DNA of 64,000 nucleotides, taken from the NCBI RefSeq assembly GCF_000512355.1, contig NZ_CP004006.1, positions 2,562,501 to 2,626,500 on the forward strand. Reading direction: 5' to 3'. Under the pieces are notes generated by a model. That model searched no databases and was not told where the DNA came from. It worked only from the letters and a program-made list of their open reading frames with translations. Shown piece after piece: positions 1 to 7,546 of this stretch. The position numbers were made by a program, and so were the translations under genes. Every line of letters begins with the position of its first letter. The first letter of the stretch is position 1. The stretch comes from Legionella oakridgensis ATCC 33761 = DSM 21215 (GTDB lineage Bacteria > Pseudomonadota > Gammaproteobacteria > Legionellales > Legionellaceae).

Positions 1-38
1 TCATCAAAATGAATCATCTTGTTGACAAGGGTAGACGC

Positions 39-1442
39 ATGGAACAGACCAATAAAGAAACAAAACTCTTCGTACTTGACACCAATATCTTGATGCATGA
101 CCCAACTGCCATTTTCCGTTTTGAAGAGCATGATGTTTATCTGCCCATGGTTGTATTGGAAGAGCTGGATAATCACAAAACCGGTCTTTCCGAAGTGGCC
201 CGCAACGTTCGTCAGACTAACCGCATGCTGGTGGAATTGATGAGCAATGCCAGTCATCAGCAAATTGTAGAAGGACTTCCTATCCCCAATTATCTGGCCG
301 TAGAGCAGGTGAAAAGCAGCGGACGACTATTCTTTCAGACCGATGATTTTGAACCATTGCGACCCACATCCCTGCCCGGCCATAAAGTCGACAATACCTT
401 ATTGGCTACAGCCCTTGGCTTGCAAAAAAAACACCGTGATAAAAAAGTGATTATCATCTCCAAAGACATCAATTTACGGATCAAGGCCGGCATCCTTGGC
501 ATACATGCCGAAGATTACTACAATGACCGAGTACTGGATGATGTCAATCTGCTGCATAGTGGTCTTCATATTCTGGAAAATAATTTCTGGGATGCTCACG
601 CCAAAGATATGGAAGCGTGGCAGGAAAGCGGAAATACATTTTACCGGATCCATGGTCCTTTAATCAGTCAATGGAATCCCAATGATTGCCTAAGCACAGA
701 AGACAATCAGTTTCAAGCCATCGTCAGGCAAGTCGAACATTCCCATGCGATTGTACAAATTGCTCGCGACTATACGCAAAACAATCATGCCGTATGGGGA
801 ATTACTGCCCGTAACCGCGAACAAAATTTCGCTTTAAATCTTTTGCTTGACCCTGACGTTGATTTTGTAACGTTACAAGGCTCAGCAGGTACTGGCAAAA
901 CCTTGCTGACCATTGCTGCCGGTTTAACACAAGTGCTTGATCTTAAGCGTTACACTGAAATTATAATGACCCGAGTTACCATTCCCGTAGGAGAAGATAT
1001 TGGGTTTTTACCAGGCACTGAAGAGGAAAAAATGACACCCTGGATGGGAGCATTAATGGATAACCTTGAAGTACTGCACAGCGCTCAGGAAGGCGGCAGC
1101 TTCGGCCGCGGCGCCACTCAGGATTTATTGCAAAGCAAAATTAAAATTCGCTCATTAAATTACATGCGCGGCCGCACATTCTTAAACCGCTTTATCATCA
1201 TCGATGAGGCACAAAATCTGACGTCAAAACAAATTAAAACGCTGGTAACCCGTGCAGGCCCCGGCAGTAAAATTATTTGCCTTGGCGACATCAAACAAAT
1301 TGACACGCCTTATTTAAGTGAAACCACTTCTGGCCTGACGTTTGCCGTAGACAGATTTAAACATTGGCAGCACAGCGCTCATATGACTTTAACGCGTGGA
1401 GAACGATCAAGACTTGCATATTATGCCGCAGAACATTTATAG
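39..1442 (+). CDS. PIN domain-PhoH family ATPase
   Basis: Two-domain protein of 467 aa. The N-terminal PIN ribonuclease-like domain opens with FVLDTNILMHDP, which carries the first acidic metal ligand, and continues to about residue 150. The C-terminal PhoH NTPase has a Walker A motif GSAGTGKT near residue 282 and a Walker B IIIDEAQN near 387. This architecture (PhoH2 type) is known for RNA helicase/RNase activity, so a role in RNA turnover is inferred. An upstream in-frame ATG at 9 exists, but the ATG at 39 is preferred: it follows an AAGGG ribosome site and starts just before the PIN motif. Followed 40 bases later by guaC on the same strand. Confidence 0.9.
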   Translation: MEQTNKETKLFVLDTNILMHDPTAIFRFEEHDVYLPMVVLEELDNHKTGLSEVARNVRQTNRMLVELMSNASHQQIVEGLPIPNYLAVEQVKSSGRLFFQTDDFEPLRPTSLPGHKVDNTLLATALGLQKKHRDKKVIIISKDINLRIKAGILGIHAEDYYNDRVLDDVNLLHSGLHILENNFWDAHAKDMEAWQESGNTFYRIHGPLISQWNPNDCLSTEDNQFQAIVRQVEHSHAIVQIARDYTQNNHAVWGITARNREQNFALNLLLDPDVDFVTLQGSAGTGKTLLTIAAGLTQVLDLKRYTEIIMTRVTIPVGEDIGFLPGTEEEKMTPWMGALMDNLEVLHSAQEGGSFGRGATQDLLQSKIKIRSLNYMRGRTFLNRFIIIDEAQNLTSKQIKTLVTRAGPGSKIICLGDIKQIDTPYLSETTSGLTFAVDRFKHWQHSAHMTLTRGERSRLAYYAAEHL

Positions 1443-1482
1443 TACGTGCTTTTGACCAATACTGCCACAAACAGGATAAATC

Positions 1483-2496
1483 ATGTCAACTCAAGCCATT
1501 ACTTTTGACGATGTGCTGCTCGTTCCTTCGTATAACCATCACGAATCCAGACGCGTAGTCGATATCAGCATGACGGATCGTCTGGGCAAGTTGTGTTTGA
1601 AATTACCAGTGATTAGTTCCAACATGGATACCATCACTGAAAGCAAAATGGCTAATTTCATGCACAGCAAAGGTGGAATCGGTGCCTTACATCGTTTCTT
1701 AAGCATTGAAGATAATATCCATGAATTCAAAGCCTGTGAAGGCCAGGTGTTCGTTTCAATTGGTTGTACGGCCGCAGAACTGGAAAGGGCAGAAGCCTTA
1801 CGCGATGCCGGAGCAAACTATTTTTGTGTGGATGTTGCCCATGCGCATGCCAAATACGTCGGTAAAACCTTAAAAAGCTTGCGCCAGCTGCTTGGCAGCC
1901 GTTGCATCATGGCCGGCAACGTGGCCACTTATGCTGGGGCAGATTACCTTGCTTCCTGCGGAGCAGACATCATTAAAGCCGGAATCGGCGGCGGCTCGGT
2001 TTGCAGTACTCGTATTAAAACCGGCTTTGGGGTACCCATGCTAACCTGCATTCAAGAGTGCGCGCGTACGGATCGCTCCATTGTAGCCGATGGCGGTATC
2101 CGTACGTCTGGCGACATTGTCAAAGCACTGGCTTTTGGTGCTGATTTTGTCATGATTGGTGGCATGCTGGCAGGAACTACGCCAACTCCCGGCGACATTA
2201 TTACCAAAGACGATGGAACGCAAGTCAAACGCTACCGCGGCATGGCTTCACGTGAAGCCCAGGAAGATTTTCTCGGCCAAATGCATGAATGGAAAACCGC
2301 AGAAGGGGTGGCAACGGAAGTCCCTTATCGCGCTCAACAAGATGACATCATTGCGGATATCATTGGTGGCTTGCGTTCCGGTTTGACATACGCCGGGGCT
2401 GATTCCATCAGTGAATTACAAAGAAAACTCAATTATGTGCTAGTGACCCAAGCGGGCAGACTTGAAAGCCTGCCTCATAAATTGATGGAGCGCTAA
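1483..2496 (+). CDS. guaC: GMP reductase
   Basis: Converts GMP to IMP with NADPH in purine salvage, in the cytoplasm. The 337 aa TIM-barrel protein has the IMPDH/GMPR nucleotide loop [11 protein letters not shown], with the catalytic Cys at residue 174, and the phosphate site [12 protein letters not shown] domains, usual in IMP dehydrogenase, are absent. The C-terminal flap ([10 protein letters not shown], then [15 protein letters not shown]) resembles GMP reductases more than IMPDH, and the length is close to the roughly 345 aa of known GuaC. A short IMPDH cannot be fully excluded. It ends 20 bases before the convergent end of the acidic paralogue at 2516. Confidence 0.85.
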   Translation: MSTQAITFDDVLLVPSYNHHESRRVVDISMTDRLGKLCLKLPVISSNMDTITESKMANFMHSKGGIGALHRFLSIEDNIHEFKACEGQVFVSIGCTAAELERAEALRDAGANYFCVDVAHAHAKYVGKTLKSLRQLLGSRCIMAGNVATYAGADYLASCGADIIKAGIGGGSVCSTRIKTGFGVPMLTCIQECARTDRSIVADGGIRTSGDIVKALAFGADFVMIGGMLAGTTPTPGDIITKDDGTQVKRYRGMASREAQEDFLGQMHEWKTAEGVATEVPYRAQQDDIIADIIGGLRSGLTYAGADSISELQRKLNYVLVTQAGRLESLPHKLMER

Positions 2497-2515
2497 AGGT
2501 TGCTCCATCCTATTA

Positions 2516-3088
2516 TCACATCGTAGCGCTCAGGCCTTCTGTAGCGCTTTCGTCCATTTGAGGCGCCTCTTGCTGTCCGCCAGAAGGAGACGTGCTTGCA
2601 TTAAGCTGATCTGCCTCATCGGCACCATCTTGAGTCATCGCCGACGCGGGGTCGGTGGTTGGGTCAGGAAGTTTACTCATCTTATAAGCCTGATAAGCAT
2701 CTGAGGCTTTTTGGCCAAGCGCGCCGAACCCTGCCTTTACCGCGCCCATGGAGGCATCCTGCAAGTCGCTAAATGTCTCTTGAAAACTGGCCGCCATCTT
2801 CATCATGGTGCCTGCAGCCCCACTCAATTCCCCCGCTGACTTTCCCACCACACTTTTTTTTGCTTTCTTTTCGACTTCATCTTCGAATTTAACTTCCTTC
2901 TTTTCATCCTCATCATCGTCATCAGCACCTGCTTTAGGCTTAGGAGCATTTGACTGCGCAGGGGAAGAATTTGCTGCAGCAGATTGCTGAGGAGCTGTAT
3001 CATCTGCCCCCGGAGCTGTATCATCCGCCCCCAGAGCCGTATCATCCGTAGCGTCCGGCTCCGGAGCTGCTATATCATCTGGATCCAT
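2516..3088 (-). CDS. acidic hypothetical protein, tandem paralogue A
   Basis: Unrecognised 190 aa protein without signal peptide or membrane segment. The first 60 residues are low-complexity and Asp/Ala/Pro-rich, with three near-repeats of ADDTAPG. A charged hinge (DDDEDEKKEV, then EKKAKKSVVG) follows. The C-terminal half is a probable helical module: MMKMAASFQETFSDLQDASM, then a Gly-rich stretch and QKASDAYQAYK. The same module is repeated in the adjacent gene at 3208, so the pair is a tandem duplication. The ATG at 3088 follows GAGGG. The function is unknown; the disordered acidic N-terminus plus short helical module would suit a secreted or chaperone-like factor, but nothing in the sequence proves it. 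Confidence 0.75.
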   Translation of the reverse strand: MDPDDIAAPEPDATDDTALGADDTAPGADDTAPQQSAAANSSPAQSNAPKPKAGADDDDEDEKKEVKFEDEVEKKAKKSVVGKSAGELSGAAGTMMKMAASFQETFSDLQDASMGAVKAGFGALGQKASDAYQAYKMSKLPDPTTDPASAMTQDGADEADQLNASTSPSGGQQEAPQMDESATEGLSATM

Positions 3089-3207
3089 AATTACAACCCT
3101 CTTACTAAAAATTATTCCAATGTTTCAATATCCGTCATTATAAACAAGCATGGGCTCGAATTTAACCATACTGACGTCTTTGACTCCTGTTAACGCAACC
3201 GCCATAA

Positions 3208-3821
3208 TTATCTCGGAGCCATGCTCGCCGCATCGGTTAAATCAGAAGATGAGACATCCGGACCGCTTGGCTGCTGACTCTCGGCACTCAATGCATCCAT
3301 CCGAGCAGTGCTGCTTTGAGAAAGTCCTGCTGGTGGTTCTTCTGGATTAGCAGGAGGACTCAAGTTAGCCGGCGTCTCCTCCTTACCATCGTCTTTACCA
3401 GCCTTATAGGCTTGATAAGCATCCGCGGCTTTTTGAGCAAGCGCACCCATTCCTGACTTTACCACACTCATGGATGCATCCTGCACATCACCAAACGTCT
3501 CTTGCAAACTAGCTGCCATCTTCATCATCGTGGCTGCAGGCCCACTTAATTCCGCCGCTGACTGCCCCACAACACTTTTTTTCGCTTTCTTTTCGACCTC
3601 ATCTTCGAAACTAACCTCTTTTTTTCATCCTCTTCCTCTTCTTTTTTAGCTTTTTTGCCAGGTTGAGGACTTGGTGACGCAGCATCCAACTGCGGTGAAG
3701 GGTTGGGTTGGGGCGCAGGATTGGGCTGTGGCGAAGCGGTATCTGATACCGCCGTCATGCTTGGAGCAGGATCGCCTCCTCCTGTATCGGTTAGTGATGT
3801 TACATCGTCTGAACCAGGCAT
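3208..3821 (-). CDS. acidic hypothetical protein, tandem paralogue B, frame broken
   Basis: Second copy of the acidic family, 204 aa if restored. The N-terminal part (ATG at 3821, preceded by TTGGAGA) is Asp/Pro/Gln-rich and reads into DEKK, where it leaves frame at a 7-A run (3619-3625). The C-terminal part continues in the -1 frame as EVSFEDEVEKKAKKSVVGQS and MMKMAASLQETFGDVQDASM, matching paralogue A. In the zero frame the run reads GAA AAA AAG, containing the classical slippery heptamer A AAA AAG. A programmed -1 shift is therefore possible. A sequencing deletion (8 A would be in frame) is more likely, given the same pattern elsewhere in this window. Confidence 0.65.
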
Positions 3822-4022
3822 AATAACAATCTCCAAATAAATTTATTCCTTTCTTACAAGTATAGACATCACTCCATCATCATGCTAATAGCCTGTTCAT
3901 GGAAATACCATTTATACTTGTACTATGAGCATGAAACTAGTATATCCGCCTTCAATACCATTAAAATACTTTATTAAGTATTTTTACACTTATTTTGCAA
4001 AAATTGATCAATAGGGCAAATT

Positions 4023-4835
4023 ATGAATTTTGATGATTTCCGTTACATGTGGCGAGGCAAAACCCAACAGGCGTTATCCAACCAACAGGCGGCTTTACTG
4101 GCTCCAATTGATCACCAAAATGGAAAAAAAGAACGAGCTTTACTCTTGTTGCATGGTTTTTCTTCTTCTCCGGCCGTATTTCGTGAACTTCTTCCCACGT
4201 TGTTTAATCTGTACGATACTGTGGTTTGCCCAGCATTACCAGGGCATGCGGACAGCATTGAAACCTTTGCCAAAACGCAAGCTTCTGAATGGCTTACGGC
4301 GGCAGAACAATCCTGTGAAGAATTATTACGAAACTACCAAATGGTGGACGTCATGGGACTTTCCTTAGGAGGTTTACTCGCCTGTCATTTAGCCAACCGT
4401 TTTCCCTTGCATCACTTATATCTACTCGCACCCGCTTTAGCCTTGCGCTTCAAAATTACCATTGCTTTGGCCGTTGCTCGCCTATTACATGGTCTGGGCT
4501 TTAGACGTCTTCGCAACCGCGCAGGAAATCTGTACACCAGCCGTGCAAGTGAATTAGCATACCGCCAACTTCCTATTTCAACCATTATTGAAATACTTTC
4601 ACTGATTCAAAATTACCAATTTGTTCCGCCAACTTGCCCAGTTGACTTGTTTTTAGGACGATACGATGAAGTGGTGCAATCAACGTTAGTCGCTGACTAT
4701 TTTGCGAACTTACCCAATGTTCATATTCACTGGCTAAATCATTCTGCCCATGTTCTTCCTTTGGATGGGGACATTGATACCATTATTGCCCACCTTAAGG
4801 GCAATCAAGCCAAAATAACTCAAGCAACATCATGA
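4023..4835 (+). CDS. alpha/beta-hydrolase (carboxylesterase/monoacylglycerol lipase-like)
   Basis: A 270 aa cytoplasmic serine hydrolase. The nucleophile elbow is GLSLGG (Ser near residue 116), the oxyanion strand is LLLLHGFSSSP near residue 40, the acid is in GRYDEVV near 220, and the catalytic His is in NHSAHVLPLD near 243. The fold and HGFSSSP motif fit short-chain carboxylesterases or monoacylglycerol lipases; the substrate cannot be read from the sequence. ATG at 4023 after AGGGCAAATT. It stands alone: a 200-base divergent region separates it from paralogue B, and the gene downstream is convergent. Confidence 0.85.
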   Translation: MNFDDFRYMWRGKTQQALSNQQAALLAPIDHQNGKKERALLLLHGFSSSPAVFRELLPTLFNLYDTVVCPALPGHADSIETFAKTQASEWLTAAEQSCEELLRNYQMVDVMGLSLGGLLACHLANRFPLHHLYLLAPALALRFKITIALAVARLLHGLGFRRLRNRAGNLYTSRASELAYRQLPISTIIEILSLIQNYQFVPPTCPVDLFLGRYDEVVQSTLVADYFANLPNVHIHWLNHSAHVLPLDGDIDTIIAHLKGNQAKITQATS

Positions 4836-4870
4836 GCATGCTCATACTAACACTTATTATCCAGGCCCAC

Positions 4871-4895
4871 CATGCGCTATAAACCATAGCGCATG
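4871..4895. terminator. hairpin between convergent genes
   Basis: Perfect 10-bp inverted repeat CATGCGCTAT / ATAGCGCATG with a 5-base loop, between the ends of the hydrolase (+) and the DUF2807 lipoprotein (-). No clear T-tract follows on either side, so it may be a weak bidirectional terminator or a mRNA 3-prime stabiliser. Confidence 0.45.
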
Positions 4896-4919
4896 AAATA
4901 CACAGCATGCATTCTCCGA

Positions 4920-5852
4920 CTATTTATTATAGCGATTATACTCTTGCATAAACGGCATATTCCAATCGCGCATATCCAATACCGAGCCATTGAAAGCCAT
5001 GTAATCGGTTTTCATTTCCGGAATATTATAAAAATAAATATTGCTGGCATCACTGGCAAGCGTATGTTGGCGATCCACGCTGGAAATTTCTGCTACCGAC
5101 CGATCATGAGTCTTAATAAAGGTTCTATTAGCACGCAGATAGCGTCCATTAAAATGCGCCGAATCACACAATTCCACGAGAAGTTTATCGACAATCCCTG
5201 CTAATTGAATATAAGCCTGATCTCGTCCGCGAATTTTGAGTATATTACTTTTAACCCAATACAAACTCAGCTGGGCATTATCTTCCACATTCAACGATGT
5301 AACATTCACAACACCGCTTAATCGAACTTTAGTCGCTCCTGCAAGTTTTAAATTAAGAGCCTGACTATGAATATCATTGATTTGTGTTTGTCCGTTGCCA
5401 CTAATTTCAAGTCTACGCACCCCTAAATAACCGCCAAGCGTTGTACTGCCTTTGTTGTTAATGACAATATCCAACAGACTCGAACGCAGTTTTGTACCGG
5501 TGATAACCCCTGTCCCTTTATAAACAAATGAATTCAAATAACGGCCACGTATTTCCGCATGCACAGCACCATAATGAGGAAGCCCCCCTGAAAGCTCAAC
5601 AAATAAAGTGCCCTGAACCACTCTCGTTGCAATAAACGCCAGATCACGAGGGTCACCACGCAGAATTACCTGTGGTCGTGAATACCCTGTATGCAAGCTC
5701 ACATTAATGTTGCCTGTGACCTTAACACGGGTAAACGTCGAAACTGGTCGGATTTGCTGAGCCTGTTGCACAGGAGAACTCGTAACAGGATGGCGACCAC
5801 AGCTGGTGAGTAATAACGCAGATAAAATCAATAAAAAAGACCGTTTTAACAT
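4920..5852 (-). CDS. DUF2807 (GIN domain) lipoprotein
   Basis: A 310 aa protein beginning MLKRSFLLILSALLLTSCGR, a lipoprotein signal peptide with lipobox LTSC, so an envelope-anchored protein is expected. The rest is a beta-rich repetitive fold typical of DUF2807 (putative head GIN domain): repeated V.G...V.L/I.V-type strands such as VKVTGNINVSLHTG, ITGTKLRSSLLDIVIN and LKLAGATKVRLSGVVN. The family is described as adhesin-like, but its biochemical role is not established. The reading frame extends 30 codons upstream; the ATG at 5852 is chosen because it places the signal peptide at the N-terminus. Confidence 0.8.
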   Translation of the reverse strand: MLKRSFLLILSALLLTSCGRHPVTSSPVQQAQQIRPVSTFTRVKVTGNINVSLHTGYSRPQVILRGDPRDLAFIATRVVQGTLFVELSGGLPHYGAVHAEIRGRYLNSFVYKGTGVITGTKLRSSLLDIVINNKGSTTLGGYLGVRRLEISGNGQTQINDIHSQALNLKLAGATKVRLSGVVNVTSLNVEDNAQLSLYWVKSNILKIRGRDQAYIQLAGIVDKLLVELCDSAHFNGRYLRANRTFIKTHDRSVAEISSVDRQHTLASDASNIYFYNIPEMKTDYMAFNGSVLDMRDWNMPFMQEYNRYNK

Positions 5853-6010
5853 AGTCGTTCGTCCTGTTACGATATAATAAATTTTAAATATGCAAATCAC
5901 CTTTTTAGCATGCACAACGTACATTAGAGGAAGTTCCACCATTGTGCAAGATTATCAGAGACTTATCTTCTTGGTAAACCAAAAAGATTTTAAATAAACA
6001 CCTCCATGTT

Positions 6011-6984
6011 TCATGCGTTTGTATGAAAATCTGAAATGATGATTTTCTGCGGGCAACCATACCCATACTTGCGATTGGATGCTTTTTGTATCAAGACCAG
6101 CAAAGATTCTCCCTCAGGAATAAGCGCTGGCAGACTAATATAAATATCAACTAAACGGCCATTTTTACAGCCTAAATACACTTTATCGCCAGCATCATCA
6201 CCAAATGTGTTTTTAATTGTTTCCTTCATTTGAGATAACTCCACAACATCACCAATATGTGCTTGCAGAAATTGCCCTATAGCAGTTTTATTTGTTTCAT
6301 TCGTCAAACGCATTGCCAGTGAAAAATATTGGTCTGCAGATAAGACTTGGCAACTTCCATGCTTATTCCACTCATGACGCTCAAGACAGCTGCCATACGC
6401 ATAGCTAGGCATAAACTGGCTCAGATCATCGGCTACAGGTTTACTTAAAATAACAGGGGGATAATCACAATGCGCCTTCGGCCCTTCAACACCACAATAG
6501 CCGTAATTGGAACCACAGGCAGCATTATTTGGCCACAAACCATGCAATACCATGTGCTGCGCTTGATAAGCATCGGCAGGAAGTTTGATGCATTCCGGTT
6601 TCCCTGCCTCATAGCCATAAGTTTCACAAAATCCAGGCAACCAATTAAGCGCTAGCACATGCGAGTCAGCCATACCAGGAGAATTATCGCAGGGCTTCTC
6701 TTGCTTTATTTCATATTGGGCAATACCGCACTCTGTCCTAATCCAGCGTAAAGCATAGCGCTCACTAGGGAACTCAACTCTAACCCATTGCGGAGGTATA
6801 TTAATAATTTCGCGTAAACGGTAACGTTGTCCTGCCTGGATGGTCAACTCATCAGGATTCGTCGCTTTATTTTTAGAAATAAACGCCGGGCAACTTTTTT
6901 GGCATCAAAAAAGCCTTCCACCGGAATGGATGCATTACAAAATAGTGGAAAACTCACGAAAAGCAAGGCGGTAAATCTTATCAT
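6011..6984 (-). CDS. srnA: ribonuclease T2 family protein, frame broken (SrnA-like)
   Basis: RNase T2 with both catalytic segments: HGLWPN (CAS1) and HEWNKHGSC (CAS2), each with its catalytic His, plus many cysteines for disulfides, as expected for a secreted enzyme that cleaves RNA through 2-prime,3-prime cyclic phosphates. The ATG at 6984, after CAGGA, begins a signal peptide (MIRFTALLFVSFPLFCNA), but the frame is lost at a 6-base A run (plus-strand T 6895-6900). One extra base joins it to the catalytic part, giving 324 aa. L. pneumophila SrnA is a type II-secreted RNase T2 of this kind; orthology here is inferred. Whether the break is an error or inactivation is unresolved. Confidence 0.8.
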
Positions 6985-7078
6985 CGATGCATCCTGCATG
7001 AGCATAAGATAAGTTCATTATACTGAACTCAAAAAGATATTCCAGACTTTAATAAAATCAACGTTGAGGTGATAAAAC

Positions 7079-7121
7079 TTTCCCCTTTATGGCCATAACA
7101 GATTTGAGCATAAAGGGGAAA
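7079..7121 (-). terminator. hairpin downstream of the cold-shock gene
   Basis: Inverted repeat TTTCCCCTTTATG / CATAAAGGGGAAA, 13-bp stem with a 17-base loop, starting about 20 bases after the cold-shock stop codon on the minus strand. The following minus-strand sequence has only a short T stretch (GTTTT), so termination efficiency is uncertain. Confidence 0.5.
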
Positions 7122-7139
7122 AATGGGAGAAAAACAGAG

Positions 7140-7355
7140 TTAAACCGCAGATACTTCTTCGGCTTGCAAACCTTTCGGTCCCTTAGTTACTGTGAATTCT
7201 ACGCGCTGGCCTTCTACCAGGGTTTTACGATTTGCCGAGCTGACAATCGAACGAAAATGAACAAATACATCATCTTGACCATTATCACGGCTGATAAAAC
7301 CATAGCCTTTATCATCATTAAACCACTTCACGTGGCCAGTTTCTTTAACAGACAT
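7140..7355 (-). CDS. cold-shock domain protein (CspA family)
   Basis: A 71 aa single OB-fold protein with RNP1 KGYGFI and RNP2 DVFVHF, the two nucleic-acid binding motifs of CspA-type RNA chaperones, and the usual start [15 protein letters not shown]. Such proteins bind single-stranded RNA/DNA and melt mRNA structure in the cytoplasm. It is monocistronic: a hairpin follows it and about 190 non-coding bases precede it, consistent with the long 5-prime leaders seen in csp genes. Which csp paralogue it is cannot be told. Confidence 0.92.
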   Translation of the reverse strand: MSVKETGHVKWFNDDKGYGFISRDNGQDDVFVHFRSIVSSANRKTLVEGQRVEFTVTKGPKGLQAEEVSAV

Positions 7356-7509
7356 GTCTACTTTCCAAAATTAAATTAAAAACACACTCACAGCACGCAA
7401 AACCATGGGAAAACATATGAACAATATAAATTCACTACTTTAAAATTCAAAATGAGGGAATCTACGAAAGACAATGTTTACCATGTAAATGCAAGCAGCA
7501 AGTATTTTT

Positions 7510-7515
7510 ATTATA
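7510..7515 (-). promoter_or_regulatory. possible -10 element for the cold-shock gene
   Basis: A perfect TATAAT on the minus strand lies about 155 bases upstream of the cold-shock start. No good -35 is visible at the right distance, so this is only a candidate. If used, it would give a long leader of the kind known to regulate csp mRNAs. Confidence 0.3.
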
Positions 7516-7546
7516 ACTCAGAACGTACAAAATAGCGAGAAGAAGT

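Noticed and set aside
2805-2990. Plus-strand ORF inside paralogue A
   Set aside because: It is low-complexity sequence opposite the acidic Asp/Glu codons; no start context.
4893-5204. Plus-strand 103 aa ORF
   Set aside because: It is antisense to the DUF2807 lipoprotein, which has a clear lipobox and family structure.
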